From contig NZ_LMEM01000001.1 of assembly GCF_001426345.1 (NCBI RefSeq), forward strand, positions 458,264-522,263: 64,000 nucleotides of DNA, in the 5' to 3' direction. Below the pieces are notes generated by a model, which made no database searches, was not told the DNA's origin, and was given only the letters and a program-made list of their open reading frames with translations. The stretch comes from Devosia sp. Root436. GTDB taxonomy: Bacteria > Pseudomonadota > Alphaproteobacteria > Rhizobiales > Devosiaceae. The position numbers and the translations under genes are program-made. Below, one piece after another: positions 1 to 8,677 of this stretch (positions are counted from its first letter, which is position 1; each line of letters opens with the position of its first letter).

Positions 1-159
1 ACCATACCTCATGCAAAAGCGGATCGTGATGGGCGGCGAGTCAAAGGCCGCCCATTACCCGTGTAACCGCAAGCGCAAGCCGGGCGGCAATTTCGGCTGT
101 CCGGTCCCTCCCCGCTGCCGCAACCAATCCGCGATCACAGCAAGTCGGCCTCGGCACGC
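1..159. other. Intergenic or gene-edge region, no supported gene
   Basis: No reading frame here has a convincing start and stop. There is an inverted repeat with 9-bp arms (29-37 and 47-55) around a 9-base loop, without a T-run, so it is at most a weak terminator or the tail of a gene lying outside the window. Confidence 0.4.
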
Positions 160-531
160 CTAGCCCCGGTCGCGCTCATATCCCATCATACCCGGAAATT
201 CCGGCAGCCACGCCTCCCGCCGCAGGGTCCAGCCTTCATAGCTCGGCACGAACTGGTTCGGCGCGTCCAGCGTGCCCAGATGCACTTCCACTTCGTCGCC
301 GCTGCGGGCGAAGACCGATGAGCCGCAGCGGGGGCAGAAGTGGCGGCCCTGATAGGCGTGTGCGTCCCCTTCGATGGTCACCGCGTCCTGCGGGAAGATC
401 GCGGCGGCGTAGAACAGCGCGCCGTGATGCTTGCGGCAATCGAGGCAGTGGCAGATGCCCACGCGAAGCGGGCGCCCCGTCGCCACGAGGCGAACATTGC
501 CGCAGAGGCATCCGCCGGTAAATCGGTCCAT
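160..531 (-). CDS. GFA family (glutathione-dependent formaldehyde-activating enzyme-like) zinc protein
   Basis: A 123-residue protein covering the whole GFA/CENP-V fold. The zinc ligands are visible: C8 and C10, then C27, C29 and C32 in CHCLDC, then C66 and C69 in CPRCG. The family is named for a formaldehyde-glutathione adduct-forming enzyme, but most members, probably including this one, have no tested substrate. The ATG is preceded by GAGGAG seven bases upstream, which supports the start. It stands alone and faces no obvious partner gene. The fold call is firm; the formaldehyde role is uncertain. Confidence 0.85.
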   Translation of the reverse strand: MDRFTGGCLCGNVRLVATGRPLRVGICHCLDCRKHHGALFYAAAIFPQDAVTIEGDAHAYQGRHFCPRCGSSVFARSGDEVEVHLGTLDAPNQFVPSYEGWTLRREAWLPEFPGMMGYERDRG

Positions 532-609
532 GCTGCATCTCCTCCTCAGGCGTGGAGGGCAACACTAGCCCATGCGGCGACGGCGCGCCCGCCCTGCTTC
601 ATCCGGCCG

Positions 610-1047
610 TCAGGCCGCCTGGACGATCTCGAGCAGTTCGACGTCGAACACCAGGTCCTGCCCGGCCAGCGGATGGTTGGCGTCGACCTTGACGCTCCTG
701 TCATCCACTTCCACCACGGTAATCGGCAACATGCCGCCATCGGCGGTTCGCGCCTGCAATTGCGTGCCGGGGCGCACATCGATGCCCGAAGGCACCTTGG
801 CGCGGTCCAGCGTCTGGATGGCTTCGGCACGGTGCGGGCCATAGGCCTCGGCGCAGGGAATGGTCACGGTGTCCTTCTGGCCCGGCTCCATACCGGCGAC
901 ATGGGCTTCGAGGCCCCTGATGACCTGGCCCAGGCCGATGGTGAATTCCAGCGGCTCCTTGCCGGCGGAGGAGTCGAACTGCGTGCCGTTGGTCAGGCGC
1001 CCGGTATAGTTGATGCGGACGACGTCGCCCATCTTGGCTTCCGTCAT
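610..1047 (-). CDS. FKBP-type peptidyl-prolyl cis-trans isomerase, SlyD-like
   Basis: A 145-residue cytoplasmic prolyl isomerase or chaperone. The N-terminal FKBP strand (GDVVRINYTGRL) is followed by VIRGLEAHVAGM and an inserted flap-type segment ending in ANHPLAGQ, the SlyD arrangement. The His/Cys-rich metal-binding tail of E. coli SlyD is absent, so nickel delivery is unlikely. The reading frame stays open 42 codons further upstream, but the ATG at 1047 has AAGGAA at good distance and begins exactly at the conserved domain, so it is preferred. Single gene, divergent from the MFS gene to its right. Confidence 0.9.
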   Translation of the reverse strand: MTEAKMGDVVRINYTGRLTNGTQFDSSAGKEPLEFTIGLGQVIRGLEAHVAGMEPGQKDTVTIPCAEAYGPHRAEAIQTLDRAKVPSGIDVRPGTQLQARTADGGMLPITVVEVDDRSVKVDANHPLAGQDLVFDVELLEIVQAA

Positions 1048-1273
1048 GGCTGTTTCCTTCTGTGAGTGCGGGCGGATTGCTCGACGCCCTTTTCCAGCGA
1101 GGCCGCGCAAGGTGCGCGACAGCGAGGGTCCAATGTAGGGACTGAGGCCCAGATGTAAACCGCTGCGGGGCAAATCGGCGCTCGGCCGCCCGTCAACAAT
1201 GTTACTCCCACCATGTCGATTTCAACGGCTAGCGTTCGTCTTTAAGGTGCAAACGCTTGAGGAGCGGCGAAAA

Positions 1274-2488
1274 ATGGAAAATCGATATGGTTGGGTCATC
1301 GTCGGCGCCGGTGCGCTGATCACCTGTCTGGCGATGGGCGCGATGTTCGCCCTGCCCGTCTATCTGCAACCGATGGCCGACGAAACCGGCTGGACGCGGG
1401 CCGGTATTTCCGGCGCCATGACCATCGGCTTCATCGTCATGGGCGTGGCCGGCTTCCTCTGGGGCACGCTGACCGATCGCATCGGCGCCAGGCCGGTGGT
1501 GCTGATCGCGGCCGTCACGCTGGGGCTGGGCCTGTTCATCGCCAGCCGGGCCAATGACCTGCTGGTCTTCCAGATCGCCTATGGCGGGCTGGTGGGGGCT
1601 TCCGGTGGCGCCTTTTTCGCGCCGCTGATGGCCACCGTCATCGGCTGGTTCGACAAGCATCGCAGCCTTGCCGTGTCGCTGGTCTCGCTGGGCGGCGGCG
1701 TCGCGCCCATGGTGATCACGCCGCTGGCCACCGTGCTCATCGAGCAGATGGGCTGGCGCAATGCGATGATGACGACCGCCTTGGTGGCGACTGTTCTCAT
1801 TCTGCCCACCGCCATGCTCATCCGCCGGCCGCCCGCCGTCATGAACGCCCCGGCCGAGGGTGGCGAGACGCCCATGCCCGCCGCGCGTCCCTCCATTGCC
1901 AGCGTCTTCCGCAAGCCGCAATTCATCGTACTGGCCGGCGTGTTCTTTCTCTGCTGCGCCGCCCATTCCGGGCCGATCTTCCACACGGTGAGCTATGCCA
2001 TGCTGTGCGGCGCCTCGGCCCTGGCCGCAGCCAGCATCTACAGCGTCGAGGGCGTGGCCGGGCTGTTCGGCCGGCTGATCTTCGGCGTGCTGGCCGACCG
2101 GCTGGGGGTCAAGCGGGTCATCGTCGGCGGCCTCGTGCTGCAGGCGGTGGGCATCTATACCTACATCTATATCGGCGAGCTGACCCAGTTCTACATGCTG
2201 GCCATGGTGCTGGGCCTGGCCTATGGCGGCGTCATGCCGCTCTATGCCGTGCTGGCCCGCGACTATTTCCCGGCCCATGTCATGGGCACGGTGCTGGGCG
2301 GCATCACCATGACGTCGAGCATCGGCATGGCCTTCGGCCCGGTGGGTGGCGGCTGGCTGTTCGATACCTATGGCGACTATCACTGGCTCTATGTCAGCTC
2401 GGCCGCCATCGGACTGGCAGCAGCCCTGGTCGCCCTCACCTTCCCCCGGCCAGGCGTGCCGCAGCAAGGGCAGTTGCAGCCAGCCTAG
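1274..2488 (+). CDS. MFS transporter, monocarboxylate/oxalate-formate antiporter-like
   Basis: A 404-residue inner-membrane protein with about 12 hydrophobic segments. The loop between helices 2 and 3 reads GTLTDRIGARPV, the MFS motif A, and it repeats in the second half as GVLADRLGVKRV. The general look is that of the monocarboxylate (MCT) and oxalate/formate antiporter branch, but the substrate cannot be read from sequence. ATG at 1274 follows GAGGAG at 1259-1264; an earlier in-frame start at 1199 lacks support. It converges with the next MFS gene, and the two share the palindrome CTAG as overlapping stop codons. Confidence 0.88.
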   Translation: MENRYGWVIVGAGALITCLAMGAMFALPVYLQPMADETGWTRAGISGAMTIGFIVMGVAGFLWGTLTDRIGARPVVLIAAVTLGLGLFIASRANDLLVFQIAYGGLVGASGGAFFAPLMATVIGWFDKHRSLAVSLVSLGGGVAPMVITPLATVLIEQMGWRNAMMTTALVATVLILPTAMLIRRPPAVMNAPAEGGETPMPAARPSIASVFRKPQFIVLAGVFFLCCAAHSGPIFHTVSYAMLCGASALAAASIYSVEGVAGLFGRLIFGVLADRLGVKRVIVGGLVLQAVGIYTYIYIGELTQFYMLAMVLGLAYGGVMPLYAVLARDYFPAHVMGTVLGGITMTSSIGMAFGPVGGGWLFDTYGDYHWLYVSSAAIGLAAALVALTFPRPGVPQQGQLQPA

Positions 2489-3840
2489 GCCGGATTGGCG
2501 GCCGGTGTACCGCCACCGGCCGCATCGTCATCGGACCCCCTGGCGTAGAATGCCGAGAGCTGCCGGTATTGCGGCGAGTTGAATGCCAGGATGGTGACGA
2601 TCACTCCGACCACGCCGGCCAGCGTGAAGACCAGGGCGATGCCCCGCTCCGGCCCGGTGCCGAACCAGCTGCCGATAGTGTCGGCCCCGGCGCCATCGGT
2701 CATCAGCGGGATGAAGTAGAACTGGGTCAGCGGGCCGATGAGAAAGGCCGTCAGCGGCGAGGCGGACTGCTCGATCGACTGGGCGAAGCCGAAGACGCGC
2801 CCCTGCCGCTCCAGCGGCACCACCTTCTGCAGGGTGGTATGCTCAGCGGCTTCGGCATAGGGGCCCAGCAGCATCCAGACGAACATGCCGCCGGCCAGCA
2901 GCCAGATCGAGCTTTGCAGCGTAAACACGCAGCAGACCGACCAGGTGATCACATTGACCATCAGCAGCGTCCGCAACGGATTTTTGCCCAGCCCGGTCCG
3001 CGAAATGACGATGCCGCTGATGATGAAGGCCGTCGACAGCACGCCGAACAGCAGCCCCCAGACCTGGACCGATACCAGCGACAGGCCATAGGCATCGAGC
3101 AAGGCCATGAAGATGCCGCCGAGGAAATTGTTGAAGGTGGCAAAGAAGATCAGTGCAAATAGCCCCGGCACGGCGGCGACGACGCGGATGGTGCCCTTGA
3201 TGTCCACTGTCTTGGGCGCAGCCGGTTCGTCCGGTGTCGGCTCGGCCCGGCCCTCGTCAATGCGCACGAAATTCAGATGCATGAAGGCCAGCAAGGTCAG
3301 CGCCAAGGCCAGCAGCAGGGTTGCGAACATGCCGCCCCAGGCGACCAGAAACCCCGATATCACCGATGTCGTGAGAAAGCCGATGCCGCTGACCATGCCG
3401 ACCAGGCCGTTGGCCTTGTCGCGCTCATCCTCGGGGATCAGGATGGTCATCAGCGTCGGCAGGGCGATGCTGCGGATATTGCCGGCGATGACGCCCAGCA
3501 TCACCAGGAATACGAAGCCCCAGAGATACCAGCCATAGGGATTGGCAAAGGCACCTTCGGGCTCGAACAGCACCATGGCCAGCGACAGCACATAGAAGCC
3601 GAGCGACACCAGGCTCGACCCCATCATGGCCAGCTTCTTGGGGTTGTGGTCGACGATGCTGCCCAGCCAGAAGCCGAAGGCGGCGGTGAACACCAGGTAG
3701 ACGCCGGCGATCATGCCGGTGGCGAAAACCGATTGCGTCTCGATATAGACCCAGAAGGTCAGTGCGAACCACACGGTGAAATTGGTGATGTTGGCCACCA
3801 GATTGTTGGCCAGGATGTGGTGGAATGGCTTGGTCATCAT
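2485..3840 (-). CDS. MFS transporter
   Basis: A 451-residue polytopic protein of the major facilitator type, with GSIVDHNPKK in the motif A position after helix 2 and a hydrophilic loop (about residues 195-215) separating the two six-helix halves. The C-terminus is a Gly/Ala/Asp-rich tail. Two adjacent ATG codons lie at 3840 and 3837 just after AGGTGA; the second has better spacing, so the true protein may be one residue shorter. The longer open frame to 3996 is not supported. The substrate is unknown; efflux is a guess. The gene is convergent with the MFS gene at 1274-2488. Confidence 0.85.
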   Translation of the reverse strand: MMTKPFHHILANNLVANITNFTVWFALTFWVYIETQSVFATGMIAGVYLVFTAAFGFWLGSIVDHNPKKLAMMGSSLVSLGFYVLSLAMVLFEPEGAFANPYGWYLWGFVFLVMLGVIAGNIRSIALPTLMTILIPEDERDKANGLVGMVSGIGFLTTSVISGFLVAWGGMFATLLLALALTLLAFMHLNFVRIDEGRAEPTPDEPAAPKTVDIKGTIRVVAAVPGLFALIFFATFNNFLGGIFMALLDAYGLSLVSVQVWGLLFGVLSTAFIISGIVISRTGLGKNPLRTLLMVNVITWSVCCVFTLQSSIWLLAGGMFVWMLLGPYAEAAEHTTLQKVVPLERQGRVFGFAQSIEQSASPLTAFLIGPLTQFYFIPLMTDGAGADTIGSWFGTGPERGIALVFTLAGVVGVIVTILAFNSPQYRQLSAFYARGSDDDAAGGGTPAANPA

Positions 3841-4055
3841 GTCACCTGAAACGGCTCGCCGGGCGAGCCAAACTATTGGCATTCGGTCCGAATTCCAACC
3901 GGTAACGCGCGGCGGCATCAGCCGGTGTCGGCAGCGGACCTTGCCGCAAGGACGTGGCAGGCCGGCCGGCGCCGACAGAGGCACCCATGCCGGCATTCAC
4001 CCTCCGGAAACCATGTTCGGGCAGGCTGCGGCCATCAGTCAGCGTGAGGCAACCG

Positions 4056-4238
4056 ATGGAAGATCAGGTGAGACACCGTGCCTATGAATTGTGGGAGGCC
4101 GATGGGCGCCCGCAGGGGCAGGATCAGCGATACTGGTTCGCGGCCATGGCCGAACTGGCAACCGCCGTACCGGCGGTTGCCCCGCAGATAGTCGCGCCGC
4201 CGCGCAAGCGGGCGCCGCGCGTCAAGAAGGCCGCCTGA
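4056..4238 (+). CDS. DUF2934 family small protein
   Basis: A 60-residue protein. Residues 4-33 (VRHRAYELWEADGRP, then DQRYWFAAMAEL) match the short DUF2934 helical motif found in many alphaproteobacteria, of unknown function. The tail is rich in Pro, Ala, Arg and Lys (PPRKRAPRVKKAA), which could bind nucleic acid or simply be disordered. ATG at 4056 is preceded by TGAGG eight bases upstream. The longer frame from 3954 starts before the motif and lacks a ribosome site. Confidence 0.72.
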   Translation: MEDQVRHRAYELWEADGRPQGQDQRYWFAAMAELATAVPAVAPQIVAPPRKRAPRVKKAA

Positions 4239-4247
4239 TCGCCGGGC

Positions 4248-4547
4248 TCAGCAGCCCGGCTGGCGGGGCCAATAGACGTCGCTGTCGAAGTCTTGCGGGA
4301 TCGGCGAGAGCCGCGAAATGGCCAGTGCGGCAAATTCCACCTGCAGGGCGAAATGGCGGATATCGTCGGGCATGGGACGGCCGGTGATGAATTCGCGGTT
4401 GCGCCATTCCTGCAGGCGGCAGGATCGCAGGCGGCGGCGGGCCTCGGCCTCAACATCCTCGACCAATACGGACATCATCGCAGGATCGGAACCGCGCCGC
4501 GCCGGCTCGGTCCATTCCCTGCTCTCCTCGATCACCGCGAAACGCAC
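4248..4547 (-). CDS. Hypothetical protein, 99 residues
   Basis: I do not recognise a family. The chosen start is a GTG at 4547 with a strong AGGGGA five bases upstream. An ATG-initiated version would begin at 4646 and add 33 residues that look like noncoding translation. The protein is hydrophilic with an Arg-rich middle and a helix-prone C-terminal half (RHFALQVEFAALAISRL), and has no signal peptide or membrane segment. It converges with the DUF2934 gene nine bases away. Confidence 0.55.
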   Translation of the reverse strand: MRFAVIEESREWTEPARRGSDPAMMSVLVEDVEAEARRRLRSCRLQEWRNREFITGRPMPDDIRHFALQVEFAALAISRLSPIPQDFDSDVYWPRQPGC

Positions 4548-4674
4548 GTCAGTCCCCTGAAGCCCCACAGCATGCCTTCTGGCGCTGCCTGTCGCATCAG
4601 ATTGCCACGTCCCGATTACCGAACCGGTAATGAGGGCGCTTGGCAAGCGGCCGGGTCATGCTAGCCTTGGCGGC

Positions 4675-5262
4675 ATGAACATCCTTTATGTCATGGCTGT
4701 GGAGGCCGAATACGGGCCGCATCTGCAAGCCCGGATCACGCCGCTGATATCAGGAATCGGCCCGGTGGAAGCGGCTGTAGCCGTGACACAGGCGCTGGCC
4801 GACGCGCATCATGCCGGCACCGCGCCCGACCTCGTCGTCTCGCTCGGTTCGGCCGGCTCGCGCGTACTGGAGCAATGCGGCCTCTACCAGGCCAGCAGCG
4901 TTTCCTATCGGGACATGGATGCCTCCGCTCTCGGTTTCCCCAAGGGGCAGACGCCGCTGCTCGATCTGCCGCCGGTGCTGCCGTTGCGCGTAATCGACGG
5001 CTTGCCCAGCGCCACGCTCTCGACCGGGGCTAATGTCGTTTCGGGCACCGCCTATGACGGCATCGACGCCGAGATGGTGGATATGGAAACCTATGCGGTG
5101 CTGCGCGCCTGCCAGGCGTTTGACGTGCCGCTGCTCGCCCTGCGGGGTATTTCCGATGGCACGGCCGAACTCGGCCATGTCGATGACTGGCGGCAATACC
5201 TGCATATCATCGACGAGAAGCTGGCAGCCGCCATCGACCTCATCGAGGCGGCTATCCTGTAG
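4675..5262 (+). CDS. Nucleoside phosphorylase family, MTA/SAH nucleosidase-like
   Basis: A 195-residue protein of the PNP/UDP phosphorylase fold. The features expected of 5'-methylthioadenosine/S-adenosylhomocysteine nucleosidases are visible: an acidic residue near the start (E12), SLGSAGS at 56-62, the ribose-binding VDMET (E138), and RGISD with the catalytic-type D161. At 195 residues it is shorter than E. coli MTAN (about 230), with a reduced middle. The role would be cleavage of MTA or SAH for methyl-cycle recycling. ATG at 4675 begins directly at the first strand. Alternative: a hopanoid- or purine-specific nucleosidase of the same fold. Confidence 0.75.
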   Translation: MNILYVMAVEAEYGPHLQARITPLISGIGPVEAAVAVTQALADAHHAGTAPDLVVSLGSAGSRVLEQCGLYQASSVSYRDMDASALGFPKGQTPLLDLPPVLPLRVIDGLPSATLSTGANVVSGTAYDGIDAEMVDMETYAVLRACQAFDVPLLALRGISDGTAELGHVDDWRQYLHIIDEKLAAAIDLIEAAIL

Positions 5263-5270
5263 GGCCCCCG

Positions 5271-5597
5271 CTAGCGCCCGGCCGCCTTCTTGTCGCGGCG
5301 CGCGCGGCTCCAGATGTTCCATTTGCGCGTGCCACGCACGATGGCCGAATTGACCGGTCCCTGCAGGAACACCAGATCGAGCGCCAGCAACAGCAGGCCG
5401 AGCGGCAGCATCCAGATGCCGAGGACCGGCAGGAAGCTGAAGATGCCGCCAAGCACCAGCAACAGCCCCAGCGGGATGCGGATCCAGCGCGCCTCGGGGC
5501 GGCGGATACGCTGCAGCAGGCGCGCGGCGAAGTCGGGTATGCGGCGCTGCAGGCGGTCGAACTGGCGGTTGAGGCGGGCGCGGCTCTTGGTTGCCAT
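5271..5597 (-). CDS. Small membrane protein, PGPGW-like
   Basis: A 108-residue protein with basic cytoplasmic ends around two closely spaced hydrophobic stretches (about residues 40-60 and 62-78) that contain FLPVLGIWMLPLG. The layout resembles the small PGPGW-type transmembrane family of unknown function. The start at 5597 has AGGGGA upstream; the open frame extends to 5975 without support. Convergent with the nucleosidase gene. Confidence 0.65.
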   Translation of the reverse strand: MATKSRARLNRQFDRLQRRIPDFAARLLQRIRRPEARWIRIPLGLLLVLGGIFSFLPVLGIWMLPLGLLLLALDLVFLQGPVNSAIVRGTRKWNIWSRARRDKKAAGR

Positions 5598-5780
5598 GGT
5601 CGGTCCCCTCTTCTGGCAATGCTCCAACTGCAATCTGGGGTGACGAAGGCGGCGGGCCAAGAGGGGCGGGGTCACATTTTCGCGGGAACCGGCCTTGAAA
5701 GCATGCGCTGCGTCACCGTCGGGAACCTCCAGGCTCAGCATGAGTTGAGCCTGCAACCACCACTCACCCGGAGCCTTCCC

Positions 5781-6113
5781 ATGGCCACAGCAGCAAAACG
5801 CACACTCAAGACTGTCGAAGACGCCGGGGAAAGCGTGTCGGACGCGCTGTTCGACCAGATCGCCGCCCTGCGTAAGGAAATCGCCGCCGTGGCCGATGCG
5901 GTCGGCGACTATGGCGGTCATCATCTGGGCGATGTGCAGCACAATGCGCTGGCTCTGGCCAAGGAAGTCCGTCACCAGGGCGCCGTGATGGCGCGCCAGG
6001 TCAACCGCCAGGCCAGCGTGGCCGGCAAGGCGATCCAGGACAATCCGGTGCCGGTACTCGTGGCGCTTGGCACCATCGCCCTGCTTTCGGCACTCCTCTT
6101 CACGCGCGACTAG
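5781..6113 (+). CDS. DUF883/ElaB-like tail-anchored membrane protein
   Basis: A 110-residue protein: a helical amphipathic region (residues 15-85) followed by one C-terminal membrane segment (VPVLVALGTIALLSALLF) and a short RD end. The same plan is found in YqjD/ElaB (DUF883) proteins, which in E. coli associate with ribosomes at the membrane in stationary phase; extending that role here is inference. The ATG at 5781 is taken because the upstream frame to 5619 looks noncoding. Confidence 0.65.
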   Translation: MATAAKRTLKTVEDAGESVSDALFDQIAALRKEIAAVADAVGDYGGHHLGDVQHNALALAKEVRHQGAVMARQVNRQASVAGKAIQDNPVPVLVALGTIALLSALLFTRD

Positions 6114-6212
6114 CTTTTGCGAATTCGTTAACCCTCTCGCTCAGACCTTCCTTAAGTCTGGTGGGGCATTTTCGGTCAGGCTTGCACAATTGCAACAGAC
6201 CGGAGATATCCC

Positions 6213-6689
6213 ATGGCGCTTTCCAGAGCCCTCCTGCGTTTGGCCGCCCTTGCCGTCGCCGCGACGAGTCTCGGCGGGTGCAGTTTTCTCGGCCTCAATT
6301 TCGGCATGGCCCAGCTTTCCGAAAAGGAATGCATGATGCGCGCCATGTATTTCGAGTCCAACCGCTCCAGCGCCGAGGGCATGCTGGCCGTTGGAACGGT
6401 GGTGATGAACCGCGTCAACGACGCCCGTTACCCCAGGACCGTGTGCGGCGTGGTGGGCCAGAAAAATCAGTTCGCCCAAGGCGTGCTCACCCGCAAGATG
6501 ACCGATAGCGGCGCCATTCTGGCCTCGCAGATGGCCGATCAGGTGTTGCGCGGCGCACGGCATCCCGGCGTGCAGAATGCCCAGCATTTCCACACGGCCG
6601 GGCTGCGTTTCCCCTATAACAACATGTATTACGTGCTCGAAGCGGGCGGCAACGAGTTCTACGAGAAGCGGACCCCCGGCACGTTCTGA
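6213..6689 (+). CDS. SleB-like cell wall hydrolase lipoprotein
   Basis: A 158-residue lipoprotein: signal peptide with lipobox SLGGC (C23), then a Hydrolase_2 domain. The domain shows the catalytic-type glutamate E48 in AMYFESNRSS, VGTVVMNRVND, and YPRTVCGVVGQ followed by QFAQG. The family includes the spore cortex-lytic SleB and many alphaproteobacterial murein hydrolases, so it probably trims peptidoglycan from the outer-membrane side. It ends four bases before the convergent gene at 6693. Confidence 0.85.
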   Translation: MALSRALLRLAALAVAATSLGGCSFLGLNFGMAQLSEKECMMRAMYFESNRSSAEGMLAVGTVVMNRVNDARYPRTVCGVVGQKNQFAQGVLTRKMTDSGAILASQMADQVLRGARHPGVQNAQHFHTAGLRFPYNNMYYVLEAGGNEFYEKRTPGTF

Positions 6690-6692
6690 CGG

Positions 6693-7163
6693 CTACCTTG
6701 CCTGCACCAGGGCACGGCTGAGGAAGAAGCCGTGGCCATCGGCACGGGCGCAGGTCAGGCCGCGCCGCTCCGACAGGCACTGGAACGGCCCGAGCGTGAC
6801 GACGTGGTCATACTGGAACTGCTGGGTCAGCGAGCAGCAGCTGGCATCGCCGACATCCTCGATCAGGTAGCCCTCGCCCTGCCCGCCCAGTATGGCACGA
6901 ACATAGTTCGGCTCGACCCGGTCGCACTGGATTTCGGCGAGGCCATCCTGTGTCTCGTAGAACGAGGTGCCGCCTGCCGGCGTATAGATGCAGCCGATAT
7001 TGCCAGAGGGCATGACGAACGCCACCTGCCCCTCGTCATTGGCAAAGACCTGCTGCACCTCGTAGGCCTTGGCCGGCAGCCCGAGCAGGACGATCAGCGC
7101 GGCAAACCCGGCGAAGACGAGTGAATTGCGCACCAGGGCGCGACGGTGACGGGTAGTGAGCAT
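6693..7163 (-). CDS. Secreted hypothetical protein (Cys-rich, DUF6636-like)
   Basis: A 156-residue protein with a basic N-terminus, a hydrophobic signal segment (SLVFAGFAALIVLLG) and a likely cleavage after AKA. The mature part contains several cysteines (for example NIGCIY, IQCD, ASCC, FQCL, LTCAR), suggesting disulphide bonds in the periplasm. The pattern MPSGNIGC resembles DUF6636-type secreted proteins; function unknown. Starts at 7178, 7169 and 7163 are all in frame; 7163 is preferred because AGGG lies eight bases upstream. Confidence 0.6.
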   Translation of the reverse strand: MLTTRHRRALVRNSLVFAGFAALIVLLGLPAKAYEVQQVFANDEGQVAFVMPSGNIGCIYTPAGGTSFYETQDGLAEIQCDRVEPNYVRAILGGQGEGYLIEDVGDASCCSLTQQFQYDHVVTLGPFQCLSERRGLTCARADGHGFFLSRALVQAR

Positions 7164-7249
7164 GGCCATGACCCTCATTGGCTTTGCGATGAGAGCCGGT
7201 ATGGCAGGCAGGCAATGAACGGACGCTGGCGCGCCCATTCAGCTGGCAT

Positions 7250-7795
7250 TTAAAAATCGCCGCCGATGTCGAAGTCGCCGCCGTCGAAGTCATCGCCGCC
7301 GGTATGGTAGTCCTGGTCGACCGAGGTGTCGCCGCCATGTTCCTGCGCATGGGCGTCCCCGGTCAGCATGCCGGCGATGGCGCTGCCGAGCAGCATGCCG
7401 CCCGCGACTCCCATGGCCGTCTGCGCCGCCCCGGCCAGAAAGCCGCCGCCCTGCCCGCGCCTGTTGTCATAGTCGCCCTGCTGGCGATCCCATGGGCCGC
7501 GCGAGCGCGCCGGGCGCCGCTGCGGCGCCTCGTCCCCGCCGAACAGTCCGCCGAGAAATCCGCCCGTCGGGCGCTGGCTGGCCTCGAGCTGCTCGATGCG
7601 CTGCTGCGCCTGCTGCAGCGCCTGCTCCTGGATCAGGATGGTCTGCGCCATGTAGTAGGGCGCCGGTGCAAATTCGCGCAGCCGCTGCTGGATCAGCCCT
7701 TCGGCATCGCGATCGCGCGGCGGGCTGTTGCGGGCCACATCCTCGATGCGATCGAACAGCCCGTCGATCGCCTGCTGGTCTTGCTGGTTTGGCAT
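7250..7795 (-). CDS. DUF2076 family protein
   Basis: A 181-residue protein. The N-terminal third (QDQQAIDGLFDRI, RDRDAEGLI, PYYMAQTILIQEQAL) is the DUF2076 signature, continuing into a Gln/Glu-rich coiled region. Then comes a Gly-rich segment with a short hydrophobic stretch (AMGVAGGMLLGSAIAGML) and an Asp/Gly-rich acidic tail. The function is unknown; such proteins are often described as periplasmic ligand-binding sensor-like. The ATG at 7795 follows AGGGAG; the longer frame to 8137 is antisense to the neighbouring lipoprotein and is rejected. Confidence 0.82.
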   Translation of the reverse strand: MPNQQDQQAIDGLFDRIEDVARNSPPRDRDAEGLIQQRLREFAPAPYYMAQTILIQEQALQQAQQRIEQLEASQRPTGGFLGGLFGGDEAPQRRPARSRGPWDRQQGDYDNRRGQGGGFLAGAAQTAMGVAGGMLLGSAIAGMLTGDAHAQEHGGDTSVDQDYHTGGDDFDGGDFDIGGDF

Positions 7796-7976
7796 GTGTC
7801 CACTCCCTGAGCGACTGATGATGCACAGGAAGTGGGCAGCCCGACCGTGGGTTGCAATGGGTGGCATTTTATCTGCCGCAAAAATGCCATCAGTCGGTCC
7901 AAACTTTGCCGGAAGCGGCGGTGTAACGAGACTGTGATCGGCCACCCAAGTTGCCGAATCTACAGGGAAAATACCA

Positions 7977-8345
7977 ATGAACACCAAGATCCTGCTGCCG
8001 CTCGCCGCCGTCGCCATGCTCACCCTGGCCGCCTGCAGCAACCCGGAAACGCCAGCCGAAACCCCCACCGATACCGCTCCGGCCGCCGAAGTCGTGGCGC
8101 CGGCTCCCGCCGAGCCGGCAATGGCCCCCGCCGCCAATACGACCGCGGTTACGCCGGATCAGGCCATGCAGGCCATCCAGGAGCAGGCTGCGACCATGAC
8201 CGACGCTCAGAAGGCCGAGACCATCGCCGCGGCGCGCAAGGCGGCCGAGGATGCCGCCACGGCGCAGGGCCTCACGGCCGAGCAGATCAAGCAGGCCGGC
8301 GACATGGCCGAAACCGCCACCAAGCAGATGCTCGGCGTCCAGTAA
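7977..8345 (+). CDS. Ala/Pro-rich lipoprotein
   Basis: A 122-residue protein with a signal peptide and lipobox TLAAC (C20), an Ala/Pro/Thr-rich linker (about 21-60) and an Ala-rich helical C-terminal part. I recognise no family. It is followed 24 bases later by a strong intrinsic terminator, so it is a single-gene transcript. Probably an outer-membrane-anchored structural or scaffold protein; function unknown. Confidence 0.7.
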   Translation: MNTKILLPLAAVAMLTLAACSNPETPAETPTDTAPAAEVVAPAPAEPAMAPAANTTAVTPDQAMQAIQEQAATMTDAQKAETIAAARKAAEDAATAQGLTAEQIKQAGDMAETATKQMLGVQ

Positions 8346-8369
8346 CGCCGGCCCTCTACGCAGGAAGCG

Positions 8370-8401
8370 CCCGGCATGCAGCGAGCATGCCGGGTTTTTT
8401 C
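8370..8401 (+). terminator. Intrinsic terminator after the lipoprotein gene
   Basis: A perfect 10-bp stem (CCCGGCATGC, 8370-8379, with GCATGCCGGG, 8385-8394), a 5-base loop and a run of six T. It ends transcription of the lipoprotein gene. Confidence 0.9.
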
Positions 8402-8404
8402 TGC

Positions 8405-8677
8405 TTATTTCTGGCTGCTGACCCGCAGCACATAGCCGATGACGATGGCTACGGCCTCATAGAGTTCGAGCGGGATGGTGTCGTCGAGCTCGACGCCGCT
8501 CAGTGCCTCCGCCAGCACCGGATTGGTCTCGATGACGACACCGTTGTCGCGCGCCAGGTCCACGATGCGCTCGGCCAGCAGTCCCCGGCCCTTGGCGACG
8601 ACGCGGGGGGCGTCCCGCGTCCCCTTCTCATACTGCAGCGCCACGGCGAGGGCGCGGGGCTTGCTCTCGTCGCTCAT
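8405..8677 (-). CDS. Stand-alone FlhB C-terminal domain protein (YlqH-like)
   Basis: A 90-residue protein matching only the cytoplasmic C-terminal domain of FlhB/EscU export switch proteins: AVALQY, then APRVVAKGRGLLAERI, then IPLELYEAVAIVIGYV. The NPTH autocleavage motif is missing (PRALAVAL occupies the place), and there are no membrane helices. It overlaps the preceding FliK-like gene by ATGA, the same pairing as ylqG-ylqH in Bacillus. No flagellar gene lies nearby. It may modulate flagellar or type III export specificity; that is inference. Confidence 0.82.
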   Translation of the reverse strand: MSDESKPRALAVALQYEKGTRDAPRVVAKGRGLLAERIVDLARDNGVVIETNPVLAEALSGVELDDTIPLELYEAVAIVIGYVLRVSSQK

